Source of the DNA: an uncultured Bacteroidia bacterium
GTDB lineage: Bacteria > Bacteroidota > Bacteroidia > Bacteroidales > F082
Direction of reading: 5' to 3'
Length of the DNA stretch: 40,173 nucleotides
Assembly (NCBI GenBank): GCA_902789915.1
Contig: CADAPW010000026.1
Span: forward strand, 1-40,173
Part shown: positions 1-8,996 of the stretch, one piece after another
Position numbering within the stretch: the first letter of the stretch is position 1
How the letters are laid out: each line of letters begins with the position of its first letter
The notes under the pieces: generated by a model
The model's input: only the letters and a program-made list of their open reading frames with translations
Told to the model about the DNA's origin: nothing
Databases searched by the model: none
Made by a program: the position numbers and the translations under genes

Positions 1-1
1 G

Positions 2-487
2 GCGGGCGAAGTCGGCTCGTCGGCGATGCCCCACAAGGTGAACCCCATCGACTTCGAGAACGCCGAAGGCAACCTCGGCATGGCCAACGCCATCCTCACC
101 TTCTTGAGCACCAAACTGCCCATCAGCCGCCTGCAGCGCGACCTCACCGACTCCACCGTCACCCGCAACATCGGCGTGCCGATTGCACATACCTTGATTG
201 CACTCAAGTCGCTGATGAAGGGTTTGGACAAGCTACTGCTCAACGAGGACAAGATCCGCCAAGACCTGCAGCAAAACTACGCCGTGGTGGCCGAAGCCAT
301 CCAGACCATCCTACGCCGCGAGCAAATCGAAGGAGCGTACGAACTGCTGAAAGGCCTCACCCGCACGAACAAGCATATTGACAAGGCCGCCATTGACGAG
401 TTCATCAAGGGCTTGCCGGTGAGCGAGAAGATCAAGGCGGAACTGGCGGCCATCACACCGGAGAATTACACGGGATACAATTATTGA
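2..487 (+). CDS. purB: Adenylosuccinate lyase, C-terminal part (gene starts before the window)
   Basis: Adenylosuccinate lyase cleaves SAICAR and adenylosuccinate, releasing fumarate, in cytoplasmic purine synthesis. The frame is open from base 2, so this is the 3' end of a longer gene; an internal ATG at 26 is not the start. The first residues hold the fumarase/aspartase superfamily signature GSSAMPHKVNP, whose Ser lies in the flexible catalytic loop. It is followed by the helical segment with TDSTVTRN and a C-terminal helical domain ending in TGYNY. About 160 residues of a roughly 450-residue family are visible. The exporter gene follows after 38 nt on the same strand and may be cotranscribed. 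The family call is secure; the N-terminus cannot be judged. Confidence 0.95.
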   Translation, partial: AGEVGSSAMPHKVNPIDFENAEGNLGMANAILTFLSTKLPISRLQRDLTDSTVTRNIGVPIAHTLIALKSLMKGLDKLLLNEDKIRQDLQQNYAVVAEAIQTILRREQIEGAYELLKGLTRTNKHIDKAAIDEFIKGLPVSEKIKAELAAITPENYTGYNY

Positions 488-525
488 GCGGAAACTGCGT
501 TTGAGATAAGAGCAAACCAAAGCCT

Positions 526-2358
526 ATGGCCAAGCAAAAGACTTTCTCCCGCGTTCTCACCTACGTCAAGCCCTACTGGGGCAGCATCGTCCTGAATCTG
601 GTCTTCAACCTGATGGCCATTTTCTTCTCGTTGTTCAGCTTTGCTCTTGTTGGGCCTTTCCTCAACCTGCTCTTCAAGGAAGGCGCCGTGGAAGTCATGG
701 CCAAGCCCGAATTCTCACTCACCGCCGATTACCTGATGGGCTACCTCAACTGGTTCATGAGCAACCTCATCGCCAGTGGAGGCAAGCACCAAGCCTTGAT
801 ATTCATGTGTTTGCTGCTTGTCGTGGCCTTCTTCTTCCGCAATCTTGGACGTTTCTTCGCCTGTTTCTTCATGGCCAACGTGCGCGTGGGCGCTGTCCAC
901 GACCTGCGCCGCGACGTCTACAATAAAATCCTCATCCTGCCCCTCTCTTTCTACCACAGCCGCCAGAAGGGCGACACCATCGCCCGCATCACCACGGACG
1001 TGCAGGAAGTCGAGGTCTCGATTTTGAACTATTTGGAGATGCTCATCAAGGACCCGTTGACCATCTTATTCTTCTTCCTCTTCATGGTCACACTCAGCCC
1101 GAGGTTGACGCTCTTCGTCATCCTCGTTTTGCCCATTGCGGGACTGCTCATCGGCAAGGTCGGCAAGATGCTGAAGAAAGAGTCGAAAGAGGGACAGACC
1201 AAACTGGCGGGCATCATCTCCACTGTGGAAGAGACCATCTCTGGACTACGTATCATCAAGGCCTTCAACGCCATACGATATTCCGAGGACAAATTCGAAG
1301 AACAAAACAGCGACTACACCAAGGTGCTACGCGGCATCCACCGCAAGCGCGACATGAGTTCGCCAATGAGCGAATTTTTGTCGTCAATGGTCGTCATACT
1401 CGTGCTATGGTTCGGTGGCACCTTGATCCTGGGCGGCAGCAACCACATCGACGCAGGCAGTTTCATCAGTTACGTGGTGGTGTTCTCGCAAATCATCTCC
1501 CCGGCCAAGTCGTTCTCGCAGGGCTACTACAACGTGCAGAAAGGCATCGCTTCTGCGGAACGTATCTTCGAGATCTTGGATGCCGAAGAGGTCATCACTG
1601 AGAAAGAAAACGCCATTGATATCAAAGACTTCAAGGATTGCATCGAATACAAAGACGTGCATTTCAGCTATGGCAAGGACGAGGTCTTGAAGGGTATCAA
1701 CTTAAAGATCCCGAAAGGCAAGTTCGTCGCCCTCGTCGGTGAGAGTGGTGGTGGCAAGTCGACTATGGCCGACTTATTGCCACGCTTCTATGATATCAAT
1801 GAAGGCTCGGTCCGCGTCGACGGCCATGACATCCGCGACTACAAAATCAGCGACCTGCGCGGCCTGATGGGCATCGTCTCACAAGATACCATCCTTTTCA
1901 ACGACACCGTGTTCAACAACATTGCCTTTGGCATGAAGGACGTCTCTAAGGAACAGGTCATCGAAGCCGCCAAGATTGCCAATGCACATGAGTTCATCAT
2001 GGAACTGGAACACGGCTACGACACCCGCATCGGTGACCGTGGCATGAACCTCAGTGGCGGTCAGCGGCAGAGGCTCAGCATTGCCCGTGCCGTGCTGAAG
2101 AACCCGCCCATTCTCATCTTGGATGAAGCCACCTCGTCGCTTGACACCGAAAGCGAACGCTTGGTGCAAGACGCCTTGTCGAAGGTGATGAGCCAGCGCA
2201 CCTCCATCGTCATCGCACACCGCCTGTCGACCATCCAGTACGCCGATGAAATCGTGGTGTTGCAGAAAGGCCAAATCATTGAGCGCGGCAAGCACGACGA
2301 CTTGATCGCCCTCGGTGGCGTCTACAAGAAACTCACCGACTTGCAATCCATCGGATAA
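526..2358 (+). CDS. MsbA-type ABC exporter (membrane and ATPase domains fused)
   Basis: A 610-residue half-transporter of the MsbA/lipid-flippase type, expected to act as an inner-membrane homodimer. The N-terminal ~330 residues hold about six hydrophobic membrane segments. The nucleotide-binding domain shows Walker A GESGGGKST (about residues 405-413), ABC signature LSGGQRQR (about 509), Walker B ILILDEATSSLD (about 529-540) and the switch His in IVIAHRLST (about 565). Length and order are normal for MsbA/LmrA. In Bacteroidales such genes often export lipid A core or other amphipaths; the substrate cannot be read from the sequence. It starts at ATG 526, 38 nt after purB, and a small gene follows after 3 nt, so the three are probably one transcript. 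Confidence 0.93.
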   Translation: MAKQKTFSRVLTYVKPYWGSIVLNLVFNLMAIFFSLFSFALVGPFLNLLFKEGAVEVMAKPEFSLTADYLMGYLNWFMSNLIASGGKHQALIFMCLLLVVAFFFRNLGRFFACFFMANVRVGAVHDLRRDVYNKILILPLSFYHSRQKGDTIARITTDVQEVEVSILNYLEMLIKDPLTILFFFLFMVTLSPRLTLFVILVLPIAGLLIGKVGKMLKKESKEGQTKLAGIISTVEETISGLRIIKAFNAIRYSEDKFEEQNSDYTKVLRGIHRKRDMSSPMSEFLSSMVVILVLWFGGTLILGGSNHIDAGSFISYVVVFSQIISPAKSFSQGYYNVQKGIASAERIFEILDAEEVITEKENAIDIKDFKDCIEYKDVHFSYGKDEVLKGINLKIPKGKFVALVGESGGGKSTMADLLPRFYDINEGSVRVDGHDIRDYKISDLRGLMGIVSQDTILFNDTVFNNIAFGMKDVSKEQVIEAAKIANAHEFIMELEHGYDTRIGDRGMNLSGGQRQRLSIARAVLKNPPILILDEATSSLDTESERLVQDALSKVMSQRTSIVIAHRLSTIQYADEIVVLQKGQIIERGKHDDLIALGGVYKKLTDLQSIG

Positions 2359-2361
2359 GTC

Positions 2362-2622
2362 ATGAAAAAGCGTTTCACCTTTTCCACCGGCGAACACATC
2401 GAGGCCGACCTTAAGGACTTGCAACGCCTCTTGCGCGACAACCAGCAGTATTACGAAAACTATGAGGAAGTACTGGGATCACTTGAGGATGACGACTACG
2501 TGGCCCGTGGCAACGGCTTCTGCGACCGCAAATACAGCGACGACTTCATCGAGGGGCAATTAGAGAAATATGCGCAGCGGGTGAAGGAAATCGAGAAATG
2601 GATTGCTGAATGGAACTCGTAA
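2362..2622 (+). CDS. Small charged hypothetical protein (86 aa)
   Basis: I do not recognise a family. The 86-residue product is highly charged and mostly helical in appearance, with no signal peptide or membrane segment. Its second half (EGQLEKYAQRVKEIEKW) looks like a short coiled-coil helix. The start ATG lies only 3 nt after the stop of the ABC exporter, implying cotranscription and perhaps translational coupling. The gene ends 9 nt before the convergent GH20 gene, with no clear terminator hairpin between them. The open frame, tight spacing and ordinary codon use support a real gene; function unknown. Confidence 0.7.
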   Translation: MKKRFTFSTGEHIEADLKDLQRLLRDNQQYYENYEEVLGSLEDDDYVARGNGFCDRKYSDDFIEGQLEKYAQRVKEIEKWIAEWNS

Positions 2623-2631
2623 AACCCCACC

Positions 2632-4446
2632 TTATCTTTTCTTAAACACATATCCCTTCCTCTCCCACTCTGGCATTTCCCGAGCTACGATGATGCTATA
2701 GAATCGGTTGAATGCGGTTTCAAAATGTTCGAAATACCCGCCATTCCAGCCCCTTTCGGCCACTCCAAGAATCTTGGGAAGCATCTGGTAGGTTGCATCG
2801 TCAAAACTGCGCAACTGCGATGACCACAATTGCGCCTGCACGCCAATGATGTCGCCTTTGAAATCATTGGGATTCAAAGCAAAAGTCTTGCGCTCGTCGA
2901 CATAGCCCGCCCACGACAGGCCAATTTCTTCGGGAGCATCGCTATAGGCCAAATCCAAATAAGTGTAAGCTGCTGGAGAGAGCACCACGGGGAAACCTTC
3001 GATGCCTTCGGCGTTCCATACATTGATGAAATAGAGTGATTTTTTTAGCCTCTCTTGTGTTTCATATTCCAGCCCTTTGGCGATGTCCTCCCAACCCGCG
3101 AGCCGGATGCAGCGTGCTTCGGCAAGGTCGAGCATACCCTTGATGAAGATTTCCTTCATCTCGTGGCGATCGCGGCCCGACCACGCGCCATCAGGCACCT
3201 CGTCGCCACCGATATGGATGGCAGGAAGAGGAACACCTGCTTCATTATGCAGACGGATGACCTCGTCGAAGACAGCACCGTAAAACTTATAAACACTCGG
3301 CAGGTAAACGCTCAACACATTATCCGTGAAGTCCTGTGCCGACCAGTAATGCGAAGTGTCGGCAGGGTCTTGCAGGCGGAAACTGCTGTCGCCCGTGCGC
3401 CTCTCGTAGGCTTGCATAGCCTTGATGGAAGCCCGTGAATGGCCCGGCGTGTCGAACTCGGGAATCACCTTGATGCGGCGGTCCCAAGCATAGCGGAGAA
3501 TCCGTTGGTACTCCTCAGCCGTATAAAAAGAGGTGTTGCCGATTTTTCCATTGGCGGATGGCTTTAAGGCGCAGGTTTCCTGCAAATTCCAATCAGGCAG
3601 CGCATGGTGGGCGCCAAAATCGGTCAGTTCCGGAAAATCCTTGATTTCCAAGCACCAAGATTCGTCATCGGCAATATGGAAATGCAGTGTGTTGAGTTTC
3701 CATGAGGCCATCAAATCGATGATTTCGAGCACCTCGTCCACCGTGCGGAAGTCGCGCACCACATCAAGCATAAAACCACGGTAAGCGTAATCAGGCCAGT
3801 CCTCGATAGTCATGGGCTGTAGAGGTTGTGGCAACTTTTCTAGTGTGACTTGTGCATAGTAAGCGCCGTCAGCGTCGTAGGATTCCACTTGAGGTTCAAC
3901 CTCCTCTCCTATCGTGATTCGGTACCAACCCTCGGGACGTGAAGGAAGAATTTCTATTCTTTCCATAGGTTCAGTACCGTATATCACCGCACTAACTTGC
4001 GGAATGATGTCGGCAGGCTGGAGTACATAGTCACTAACAAAACTTCCTTCGTCGTTTTCAGTTTTAGGATGTTCCAGAAAATGATACCGCACTTCCATCG
4101 GGGTATCGTATCTCCCCTTCTGCTGCAGGACAAAGGCCTCGGGTGCCCAGGAACGCCTTGGCAACGGGCGACCGTAATACTTCAAGGTAACCGTTCCGCT
4201 TTCAGGAATGTCGATATACCACGAGGTTCCCTGATAATGGTTCATCGTGGGGCCCTCAACGGAGGTCTTGCCGTCGAAAAGCTCTTGGAACCACACGCGC
4301 GAGCCCTTGGGAACATCGTGCAGCACAAGGGTGTGCAAGGCACGTCCATCGGGCTCTGCTGGGCCTTCTGTCCAGTCAGCTGAGGGCACTCGACCGCATG
4401 CAGCGACAACGAGCAAAAGCCATATAAACAACAAGGTTTTTTGCAT
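2632..4446 (-). CDS. Beta-N-acetylhexosaminidase lipoprotein, GH20 family
   Basis: A 604-residue glycoside hydrolase of family 20, which removes terminal GlcNAc/GalNAc from glycans by substrate-assisted catalysis. A lipoprotein signal (LLLVVAAC) predicts lipidation at Cys17 and an envelope location. A GH20b-like N-terminal domain precedes the TIM barrel, which starts near YRGFMLDVVRDF. The catalytic Asp-Glu pair is D415-E416 in IHIGGDEVP; HFHIADDESW is another family landmark. The gene stands alone between convergent and divergent neighbours. A -7-like TATATTTG lies only about 10 nt upstream of the ATG, which would make the transcript nearly leaderless. It probably helps forage host or dietary glycans. 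Confidence 0.93.
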   Translation of the reverse strand: MQKTLLFIWLLLVVAACGRVPSADWTEGPAEPDGRALHTLVLHDVPKGSRVWFQELFDGKTSVEGPTMNHYQGTSWYIDIPESGTVTLKYYGRPLPRRSWAPEAFVLQQKGRYDTPMEVRYHFLEHPKTENDEGSFVSDYVLQPADIIPQVSAVIYGTEPMERIEILPSRPEGWYRITIGEEVEPQVESYDADGAYYAQVTLEKLPQPLQPMTIEDWPDYAYRGFMLDVVRDFRTVDEVLEIIDLMASWKLNTLHFHIADDESWCLEIKDFPELTDFGAHHALPDWNLQETCALKPSANGKIGNTSFYTAEEYQRILRYAWDRRIKVIPEFDTPGHSRASIKAMQAYERRTGDSSFRLQDPADTSHYWSAQDFTDNVLSVYLPSVYKFYGAVFDEVIRLHNEAGVPLPAIHIGGDEVPDGAWSGRDRHEMKEIFIKGMLDLAEARCIRLAGWEDIAKGLEYETQERLKKSLYFINVWNAEGIEGFPVVLSPAAYTYLDLAYSDAPEEIGLSWAGYVDERKTFALNPNDFKGDIIGVQAQLWSSQLRSFDDATYQMLPKILGVAERGWNGGYFEHFETAFNRFYSIIVAREMPEWERKGYVFKKR

Positions 4447-4455
4447 AATTCATTG

Positions 4456-4463
4456 CAAATATA
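4456..4463 (-). promoter_or_regulatory. Putative -7 box of the GH20 gene
   Basis: On the minus strand the octamer TATATTTG matches the Bacteroidetes -7 consensus TAnnTTTG and is followed by CA. It ends only about 9 nt before the GH20 start codon, so a transcript starting here would be almost leaderless. A small palindrome GTGCAT/ATGCAC (4478-4494) lies in the -20 to -35 region and could be an operator. No clear TTTG -33 box is visible. Confidence 0.45.
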
Positions 4464-4504
4464 GAGAAATTTCGATTGTGCATAAAAAATGCACTATTTA
4501 TTAC

Positions 4505-4546
4505 GGCTGTGCAATAAAATGGCACAGGCTCTCTTTTTCTTTGCAA
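4505..4546 (+). promoter_or_regulatory. R1: first copy of the palindrome-promoter module
   Basis: Arms GGCTGTGC (4505-4512) and GCACAGGC (4522-4529) enclose 9 nt, and after 6 nt comes the -7-like octamer TTTCTTTG (4536-4543) followed by CAAC. The left arm has one change from the other copies. This copy is not downstream of any plus-strand gene (the GH20 gene points away), so it cannot be explained as a terminator. The AAA+ ATPase ATG lies 94 nt beyond the octamer, a longer leader than at the other copies. Confidence 0.7.
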
Positions 4547-4637
4547 CGAAAAAAGAGATTTATTTCTCGTCATAGTTGAAAAAATACGGATTGTGTTCTA
4601 TAGATAAAAGTTGAACAATAAAAAAAAGGAGAAAGCC

Positions 4638-6293
4638 ATGGAGACAAAGAAAACCGCCAAGACAAAGATGGACCTGCTGACCGCAGTAGAAATGATTGTG
4701 GACCTCTCGAAAGGATCGCAACTGAACACGGAGTTTTACCGCAAAGTCGCACGACCCATCAAGTACCTTATGGACAAGATGGAACTCACCAAGGAACAGG
4801 CGGTAATGATGTCGCTGTTTATCGACAAGAGCAACGACACCATCCGCATCAGTGATTTCTCCGAACACCTCCAGTGCAGCACCACTCGTGTCATCCGTCT
4901 CATGAAAGATGTTGACGAGTTGGAATGCCGTGGCTTGGTGAACTGCAGCCGCACCCGTAGCGGCATCACTTACCATGTGCCCTTGGAGGTGGTCGATGCC
5001 TTTAAGAACGACGAGAAATTCGTGCCTCACGATTGCTCCGGCTTGACTTGCGCTGAGTTGTTTGGCCTTATCGACGATATCATGGAAATGCGCGACGACA
5101 ATGAGTTGAGCACAGATGCCGCAGAAAGAAAACTCCGCGACCTGCTCGACAGCAACCAACACTTGATTTTCGTCCAAAAGCTGAAGGGTTTCAACCTTTA
5201 TGAGAAGGACGAGATGCTGTTGCTTTTGTTCTCGCACCTGTTTGTCAACAACAATGACGACAACATCGGCTACCATGACTTGAACTTTTTCTACGACCAA
5301 AGGTACGAGTGGAACTATATCAGGAGGCAATTGGTCAACAACACGCACGTCTTGCTCGACATCAAGATGATTGAATACAACAACGATGACGGTTTCGTGA
5401 ACCGCGAGTCGTTCCGCATGACCTGGGCAGCCAAGGAGGCTTTGTTCCCCGAGTTAAACATTGTCATGCTGAATCCGGGCAACAACAGGAAGGACCTTAT
5501 CAAGCATGAGGAGATTGTGGAGAAGCAGCTCTTCTATGACAAGGGTGTCGAAGCACAAGTAACGGACCTGGGCCAGCTCTTGGAGGAGGCACATTACAGC
5601 GAGGTGTGCAGCCGCTTGGAGGCAAAGGGCTATCGCAGCGGTTTCACCTGTCTGTTCTATGGCGCCCCCGGTACGGGCAAGACCGAGACCGCGTTGCAGT
5701 TGGCGCGTCAGACGGGACGCGACATCATGCAGGTCAACATCTCGGAAATCAAGAGCATGTGGGTGGGCGAAAGCGAGAAGAACATCAAGAGGGTTTTCGA
5801 TGAGTACCGCTCGAAGGTCGAGAAGGCCACCCTCGCTCCTATCCTGCTCTTCAACGAGGCCGACGCCATCATCGGCAAGCGTCAGGAGGGAGCGGAGCAT
5901 GCCGTGGAAAAGATGGAGAACTCTATACAGAACATCATCCTTCAGGAGATGGAAACCCTTGAAGGCATCCTCATCGCCACCACCAACCTCGCCCAAAACA
6001 TGGACAAGGCTTTTGAGCGTCGTTTCCTCTATAAGGTCAAGTTCAACAAGCCCACGCTGGAGGCCAGGATGCAAATCTGGCATTCGATGCTGCCTGAGTT
6101 GCAGGAATCTGACATCCGAGCCCTGGCCGAGAAGTACGACTTCAGCGGTGGCCAAATCGAGAATGTAGCCCGTCACTATGCCATCGACAGCATCCTGCAC
6201 AGCGATTCGGCAGCATCGTTGGAGAAGCTCATGGAACACTGCGATAGCGAGCGTTTGGAGCAGAAAGAAAGCCATAAGATTGGCTTTAAATAG
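4638..6293 (+). CDS. AAA+ ATPase with N-terminal HTH-like region
   Basis: A 551-residue cytoplasmic AAA+ ATPase. The C-terminal half has Walker A GAPGTGKTE (about residues 342-350), Walker B LLFNEADAI (N406-E407, with Asn where most AAA proteins have Asp), sensor-1 IATTN and an arginine-finger-like FERRF. The N-terminal part contains a stretch (IRISDFSEHLQCSTTRVIRLM onward in shortened form, about residues 70-125) that reads like a winged helix, followed by an uncharacterised helical middle. I chose ATG 4638 over an in-frame TTG at 4611 because AAGGAG lies 7-12 nt upstream, one of the few Shine-Dalgarno-like sites in the window. It is the first gene of the island, behind module R1. It might remodel a protein or nucleic-acid complex; the partner is unknown. 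Confidence 0.85.
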   Translation: METKKTAKTKMDLLTAVEMIVDLSKGSQLNTEFYRKVARPIKYLMDKMELTKEQAVMMSLFIDKSNDTIRISDFSEHLQCSTTRVIRLMKDVDELECRGLVNCSRTRSGITYHVPLEVVDAFKNDEKFVPHDCSGLTCAELFGLIDDIMEMRDDNELSTDAAERKLRDLLDSNQHLIFVQKLKGFNLYEKDEMLLLLFSHLFVNNNDDNIGYHDLNFFYDQRYEWNYIRRQLVNNTHVLLDIKMIEYNNDDGFVNRESFRMTWAAKEALFPELNIVMLNPGNNRKDLIKHEEIVEKQLFYDKGVEAQVTDLGQLLEEAHYSEVCSRLEAKGYRSGFTCLFYGAPGTGKTETALQLARQTGRDIMQVNISEIKSMWVGESEKNIKRVFDEYRSKVEKATLAPILLFNEADAIIGKRQEGAEHAVEKMENSIQNIILQEMETLEGILIATTNLAQNMDKAFERRFLYKVKFNKPTLEARMQIWHSMLPELQESDIRALAEKYDFSGGQIENVARHYAIDSILHSDSAASLEKLMEHCDSERLEQKESHKIGFK

Positions 6294-6321
6294 TTTTGGA
6301 AAACAATGTAAAGATTATTGA

Positions 6322-6364
6322 GCCTGTGCTTCAATTCGGCACAGGCTTTTGTTTTCTTCGCAGC
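6322..6364 (+). promoter_or_regulatory. R2: palindrome-promoter module
   Basis: Perfect arms GCCTGTGC (6322-6329) and GCACAGGC (6339-6346), extended by an outer A-T pair, enclose TTCAATTCG. Six nt later comes TTTCTTCG (6353-6360) and CAGC. The module begins 28 nt after the AAA+ ATPase stop and the next ATG is 21 nt after the octamer. The hairpin plus T-rich tract could end the upstream transcript while the octamer starts the next. Confidence 0.75.
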
Positions 6365-6381
6365 GTAAAACCCAATAATAA

Positions 6382-7086
6382 ATGATTAGTTCAATTACAA
6401 ACGCCGACCAACTCCGTAAGATGCTCACAATGTGTGAGACGGAAATTGAAAAGCTCGCCTGTATTTTCTACAATGGGCAAGATTATTATTGCAACAGCAA
6501 AAATCAAGAAATCATGAAAAAACTAGATGAAAGAGCGAAGCTACTTAATCGATTGTTTGAGTTGCATTTCAATGATACTGATCTTGTTAGGCTGTCTAAA
6601 TCCAATTCCTTGCTCGAAACCTACGAACACGATTTAGAGGCTGAACATGCCAGTATGTATGCCAAGTTGCAAGCCATCGACAAGCGATACTTTCTTCGCA
6701 GCTCAATAGAATACTGGCACGATGATAAAAACCCACAACTGGAACCTTTGGACGATGATGCTTTTTATGGATCCAGATGGAATCGAATGTTGGACATAAT
6801 AGACCATGTCGACATGTATGATTGCAAATTGTATGATTGTGACGATGAAGGTTACACACCTTATACTGATGGCTGGCGAGAATATGACAATGCATCTTTT
6901 TCAATGGCACCCGATGTCCTGCCATGCTATACTTTATGGAACTTAATCAGCTCCAAAGCATATAGCATTCCCGACGTGCTTCAGATGACAACGTATAAAT
7001 ACCGCCAAGATGCATTACTGCTTGGCGACTACATGTCCTCCCTCAAACAAGAAACAGAAAACACACCCCAATCTTCTAAACCATGA
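6382..7086 (+). CDS. Hypothetical acidic protein (234 aa), first gene after R2
   Basis: I do not recognise a family. The 234-residue product has no signal peptide or membrane segment. The N-terminal ~100 residues look helical and charged. The middle is rich in Asp and Tyr (for example DHVDMYDCKLYDCDDEGY near residue 140), giving an acidic, aromatic patch. The C-terminal tail is polar. Its stop overlaps the start of the next gene in an ATGA arrangement (7083-7086), so the two are translationally coupled and probably act together. It is transcribed from module R2. Its acidic character would fit a nucleic-acid mimic or binding partner, but that is only a guess. Confidence 0.65.
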   Translation: MISSITNADQLRKMLTMCETEIEKLACIFYNGQDYYCNSKNQEIMKKLDERAKLLNRLFELHFNDTDLVRLSKSNSLLETYEHDLEAEHASMYAKLQAIDKRYFLRSSIEYWHDDKNPQLEPLDDDAFYGSRWNRMLDIIDHVDMYDCKLYDCDDEGYTPYTDGWREYDNASFSMAPDVLPCYTLWNLISSKAYSIPDVLQMTTYKYRQDALLLGDYMSSLKQETENTPQSSKP

Positions 7087-7520
7087 AATACAGACAAAAA
7101 ATGAAGCTGCAAGAAGCAGCCAAGGTAAAAGGACAAAAACGCCGCGTGGCCGACTGCTCTGAAAGGCCACAATACACAGATGAAGAAGTGGCCAAATTGG
7201 TCGATTACGACTATGGCTATTTGTTGGATATGATTTACTATAAACTTGAAAGCATGAGAGACTTCTTCTTAAGCAAGCATACGCATTGTGCTAATGCCAA
7301 AAAATTTGCAAAGCAAATGGAGGTTGCCATGCGACTCATCAGCATTACCCAAGGCAAGGATGCTTTCTTTGACGACGACGAGGACGCGCCATACGTCAAC
7401 ACGAAAAACTACAAACGCTATGAAAAGCGGTTTTATTCCTGCTATTCGCTGCGCAAAGAAAAAGCCTGGCATGTGTTGTTTCTGTATCTGGAACGCAGGA
7501 TGCGAGGGTGGTGGGATTGA
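7083..7520 (+). CDS. Hypothetical basic protein (145 aa) coupled to the upstream gene
   Basis: A 145-residue cytoplasmic protein of unknown family. The N-terminus is basic (KLQEAAKVKGQKRR), the centre helical with a YLLDMIYYKLESMRDFF segment and an NAKKFAKQMEVAMRL helix, and it ends with LRKEKAWHVLFLYLERR and a Trp-Trp-Asp tail. Small proteins of this make-up are common in Bacteroidales accessory DNA, but I cannot name a function. The start overlaps the previous stop by 4 nt. A separate strong promoter for the next gene begins 5 nt after its stop codon. Confidence 0.65.
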   Translation: MKYRQKMKLQEAAKVKGQKRRVADCSERPQYTDEEVAKLVDYDYGYLLDMIYYKLESMRDFFLSKHTHCANAKKFAKQMEVAMRLISITQGKDAFFDDDEDAPYVNTKNYKRYEKRFYSCYSLRKEKAWHVLFLYLERRMRGWWD

Positions 7521-7524
7521 TTGT

Positions 7525-7556
7525 TTTGGTGAAATGAAAGGATATTTGTAGCTTTG
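7525..7556 (+). promoter_or_regulatory. Promoter of the first PD-(D/E)XK gene
   Basis: A textbook Bacteroidetes promoter: TTTG at 7525-7528, exactly 20 nt, then TAGCTTTG at 7549-7556 followed by CAG. The start codon at 7581 lies 24 nt beyond. It has no GCCTGTGC dyad, in contrast to modules R1-R6. It also shows that an in-frame TTG within the octamer (7554) is not the translation start. Confidence 0.75.
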
Positions 7557-7580
7557 CAGTTCAACAAATTGAATACAAAT

Positions 7581-8969
7581 ATGGAAAGCAAAAGAGAAAA
7601 AGCCCCATGGTGGCTATCCCACAAGCCAATTATTACGGTGGATTATGAAGAAAACGATGCACAAGCTGGTGACGCTAAGTATCTGTCACTGGGGCATGCA
7701 ACATGGAACGCAGAAGATTATTCTGCAAAAATTTGGCGATGGGCAGCCGAAGGAGAACGCTGGTCACGTCAAAGCGAAGAAATGCCACTTTGGAGAGTAC
7801 TTGATTTGGCAACTTTAATTATAGCAACTATTAATAATAAAGAGAGTAATCTGAATGAGTTTATCCAAACCCCGGAAAGTCTGGAAGGATTAAAAGAATA
7901 TTTAAATGAGAATATGGAACTGTTTGCTCCACGCCTTAAAGAACTAAGCCGTTTGTTTTCAGCTGAAACCGTAATAGAAGCGCCAAATAGTGTTCCAAAT
8001 ATTTTTGATTTTGCTACATCAGAACTTAGCCAAGATGCGCTGTTCGCATGGCTTATTCAGTGGGCTGACCCTAAGTATAAAGAAAAAGATTCATCAATGT
8101 TCAATCTTGCACAAAGTTTTGTCAGGATGTTATTGGGCAAAAGTGAATATCCCATAGAATCTATAAATGTCGGTCGTCAATGGAAGAATATAGATATATG
8201 GGTTGAAATCAACGATGACTCCTTCCTTGTGATTGAAGATAAAACGAACACTTCAATTCATGACAATCAACTTGAAAGGTATAAATCTACTGTTGAAGAA
8301 GAATATAAGGGCAAAAGAATGAAACAGTATTACGCGTATGTTAAAACTGGTAATGAGCCATTGTCAACTATACGCAAAATTGAGAGAATTGGGTATAGAA
8401 CAATATCAAGAATAGATTTAATTCAATGTATTGATAAGTATCGTGGAAACAACACTATTATTCCTAGCTATTTAGAGTATCTTAAAGGTTTAGAGTCAGA
8501 AACACAAGGCTTCAGAGTGTTGCCTGTAAACAAATGGGGTTGGTATGCATGGCAGGGCTTCTATAAAGAATTAGAACAAAAGTTGAGTTTGACAGCTTGG
8601 GATTATGTATCAAATCCAGCAGGCGGATTTTTAGGGGCATGGTGGCATTTTACTAAAATCCTCGAAGGAGAAATGTATCTCCAATTTGAAGAGAGCAAAT
8701 TGTGTTTTAAAGTATATTATGATGGCGATGGTGATCATTCAGAGTTCAGATGGAAATGGCATAATAAGTTGATTTTAACAGCTGAAAGCATGGGACATCC
8801 TGAGATTGTAAAACCGGCAAGATTTGGAGCAGGCTATTACATGACCATTGCCGTTGTAGAATCAGACCATTTGTTTGGTACTGACAAAGTAAATCTTGAT
8901 AATCTTATTACCATTTTAAAAGAATATCAAAATGTTGTTGATGTTTGCTGTAAATCCGAAAACGAATAA
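7581..8969 (+). CDS. PD-(D/E)XK nuclease-superfamily protein (462 aa)
   Basis: A 462-residue protein whose middle carries a PD-(D/E)XK core: D205 in NIDIWVE and E219-x-K221 in LVIEDKTN, with the usual beta-strand spacing, then DNQLERYKSTVEEEY, which resembles the helix with the conserved Q/Y of this fold. Family members include restriction-type and other nucleases; metal-dependent nucleic-acid cleavage is inferred. The N-terminal ~150 residues are unique. The last ~170 residues, with repeated Trp motifs (NKWGWYAWQGFYK, GAWWHF), resemble C-terminal domains seen in Bacteroidales proteins of this superfamily. I chose ATG 7581 because the upstream TTG lies inside the promoter. The gene is A/T-rich compared with the flanking core genes, consistent with transfer. 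Confidence 0.75.
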   Translation: MESKREKAPWWLSHKPIITVDYEENDAQAGDAKYLSLGHATWNAEDYSAKIWRWAAEGERWSRQSEEMPLWRVLDLATLIIATINNKESNLNEFIQTPESLEGLKEYLNENMELFAPRLKELSRLFSAETVIEAPNSVPNIFDFATSELSQDALFAWLIQWADPKYKEKDSSMFNLAQSFVRMLLGKSEYPIESINVGRQWKNIDIWVEINDDSFLVIEDKTNTSIHDNQLERYKSTVEEEYKGKRMKQYYAYVKTGNEPLSTIRKIERIGYRTISRIDLIQCIDKYRGNNTIIPSYLEYLKGLESETQGFRVLPVNKWGWYAWQGFYKELEQKLSLTAWDYVSNPAGGFLGAWWHFTKILEGEMYLQFEESKLCFKVYYDGDGDHSEFRWKWHNKLILTAESMGHPEIVKPARFGAGYYMTIAVVESDHLFGTDKVNLDNLITILKEYQNVVDVCCKSENE

Positions 8970-8996
8970 CAACAGCAAAACATAGATTTTTGAACC

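Noticed and set aside
7554..7580. N-terminal extensions from TTG or ATG codons (also at 9033, 12914, 15653, 17490)
   Set aside because: Each lies inside or before a -7 promoter octamer, so these bases are unlikely to be translated; the downstream ATG was used.
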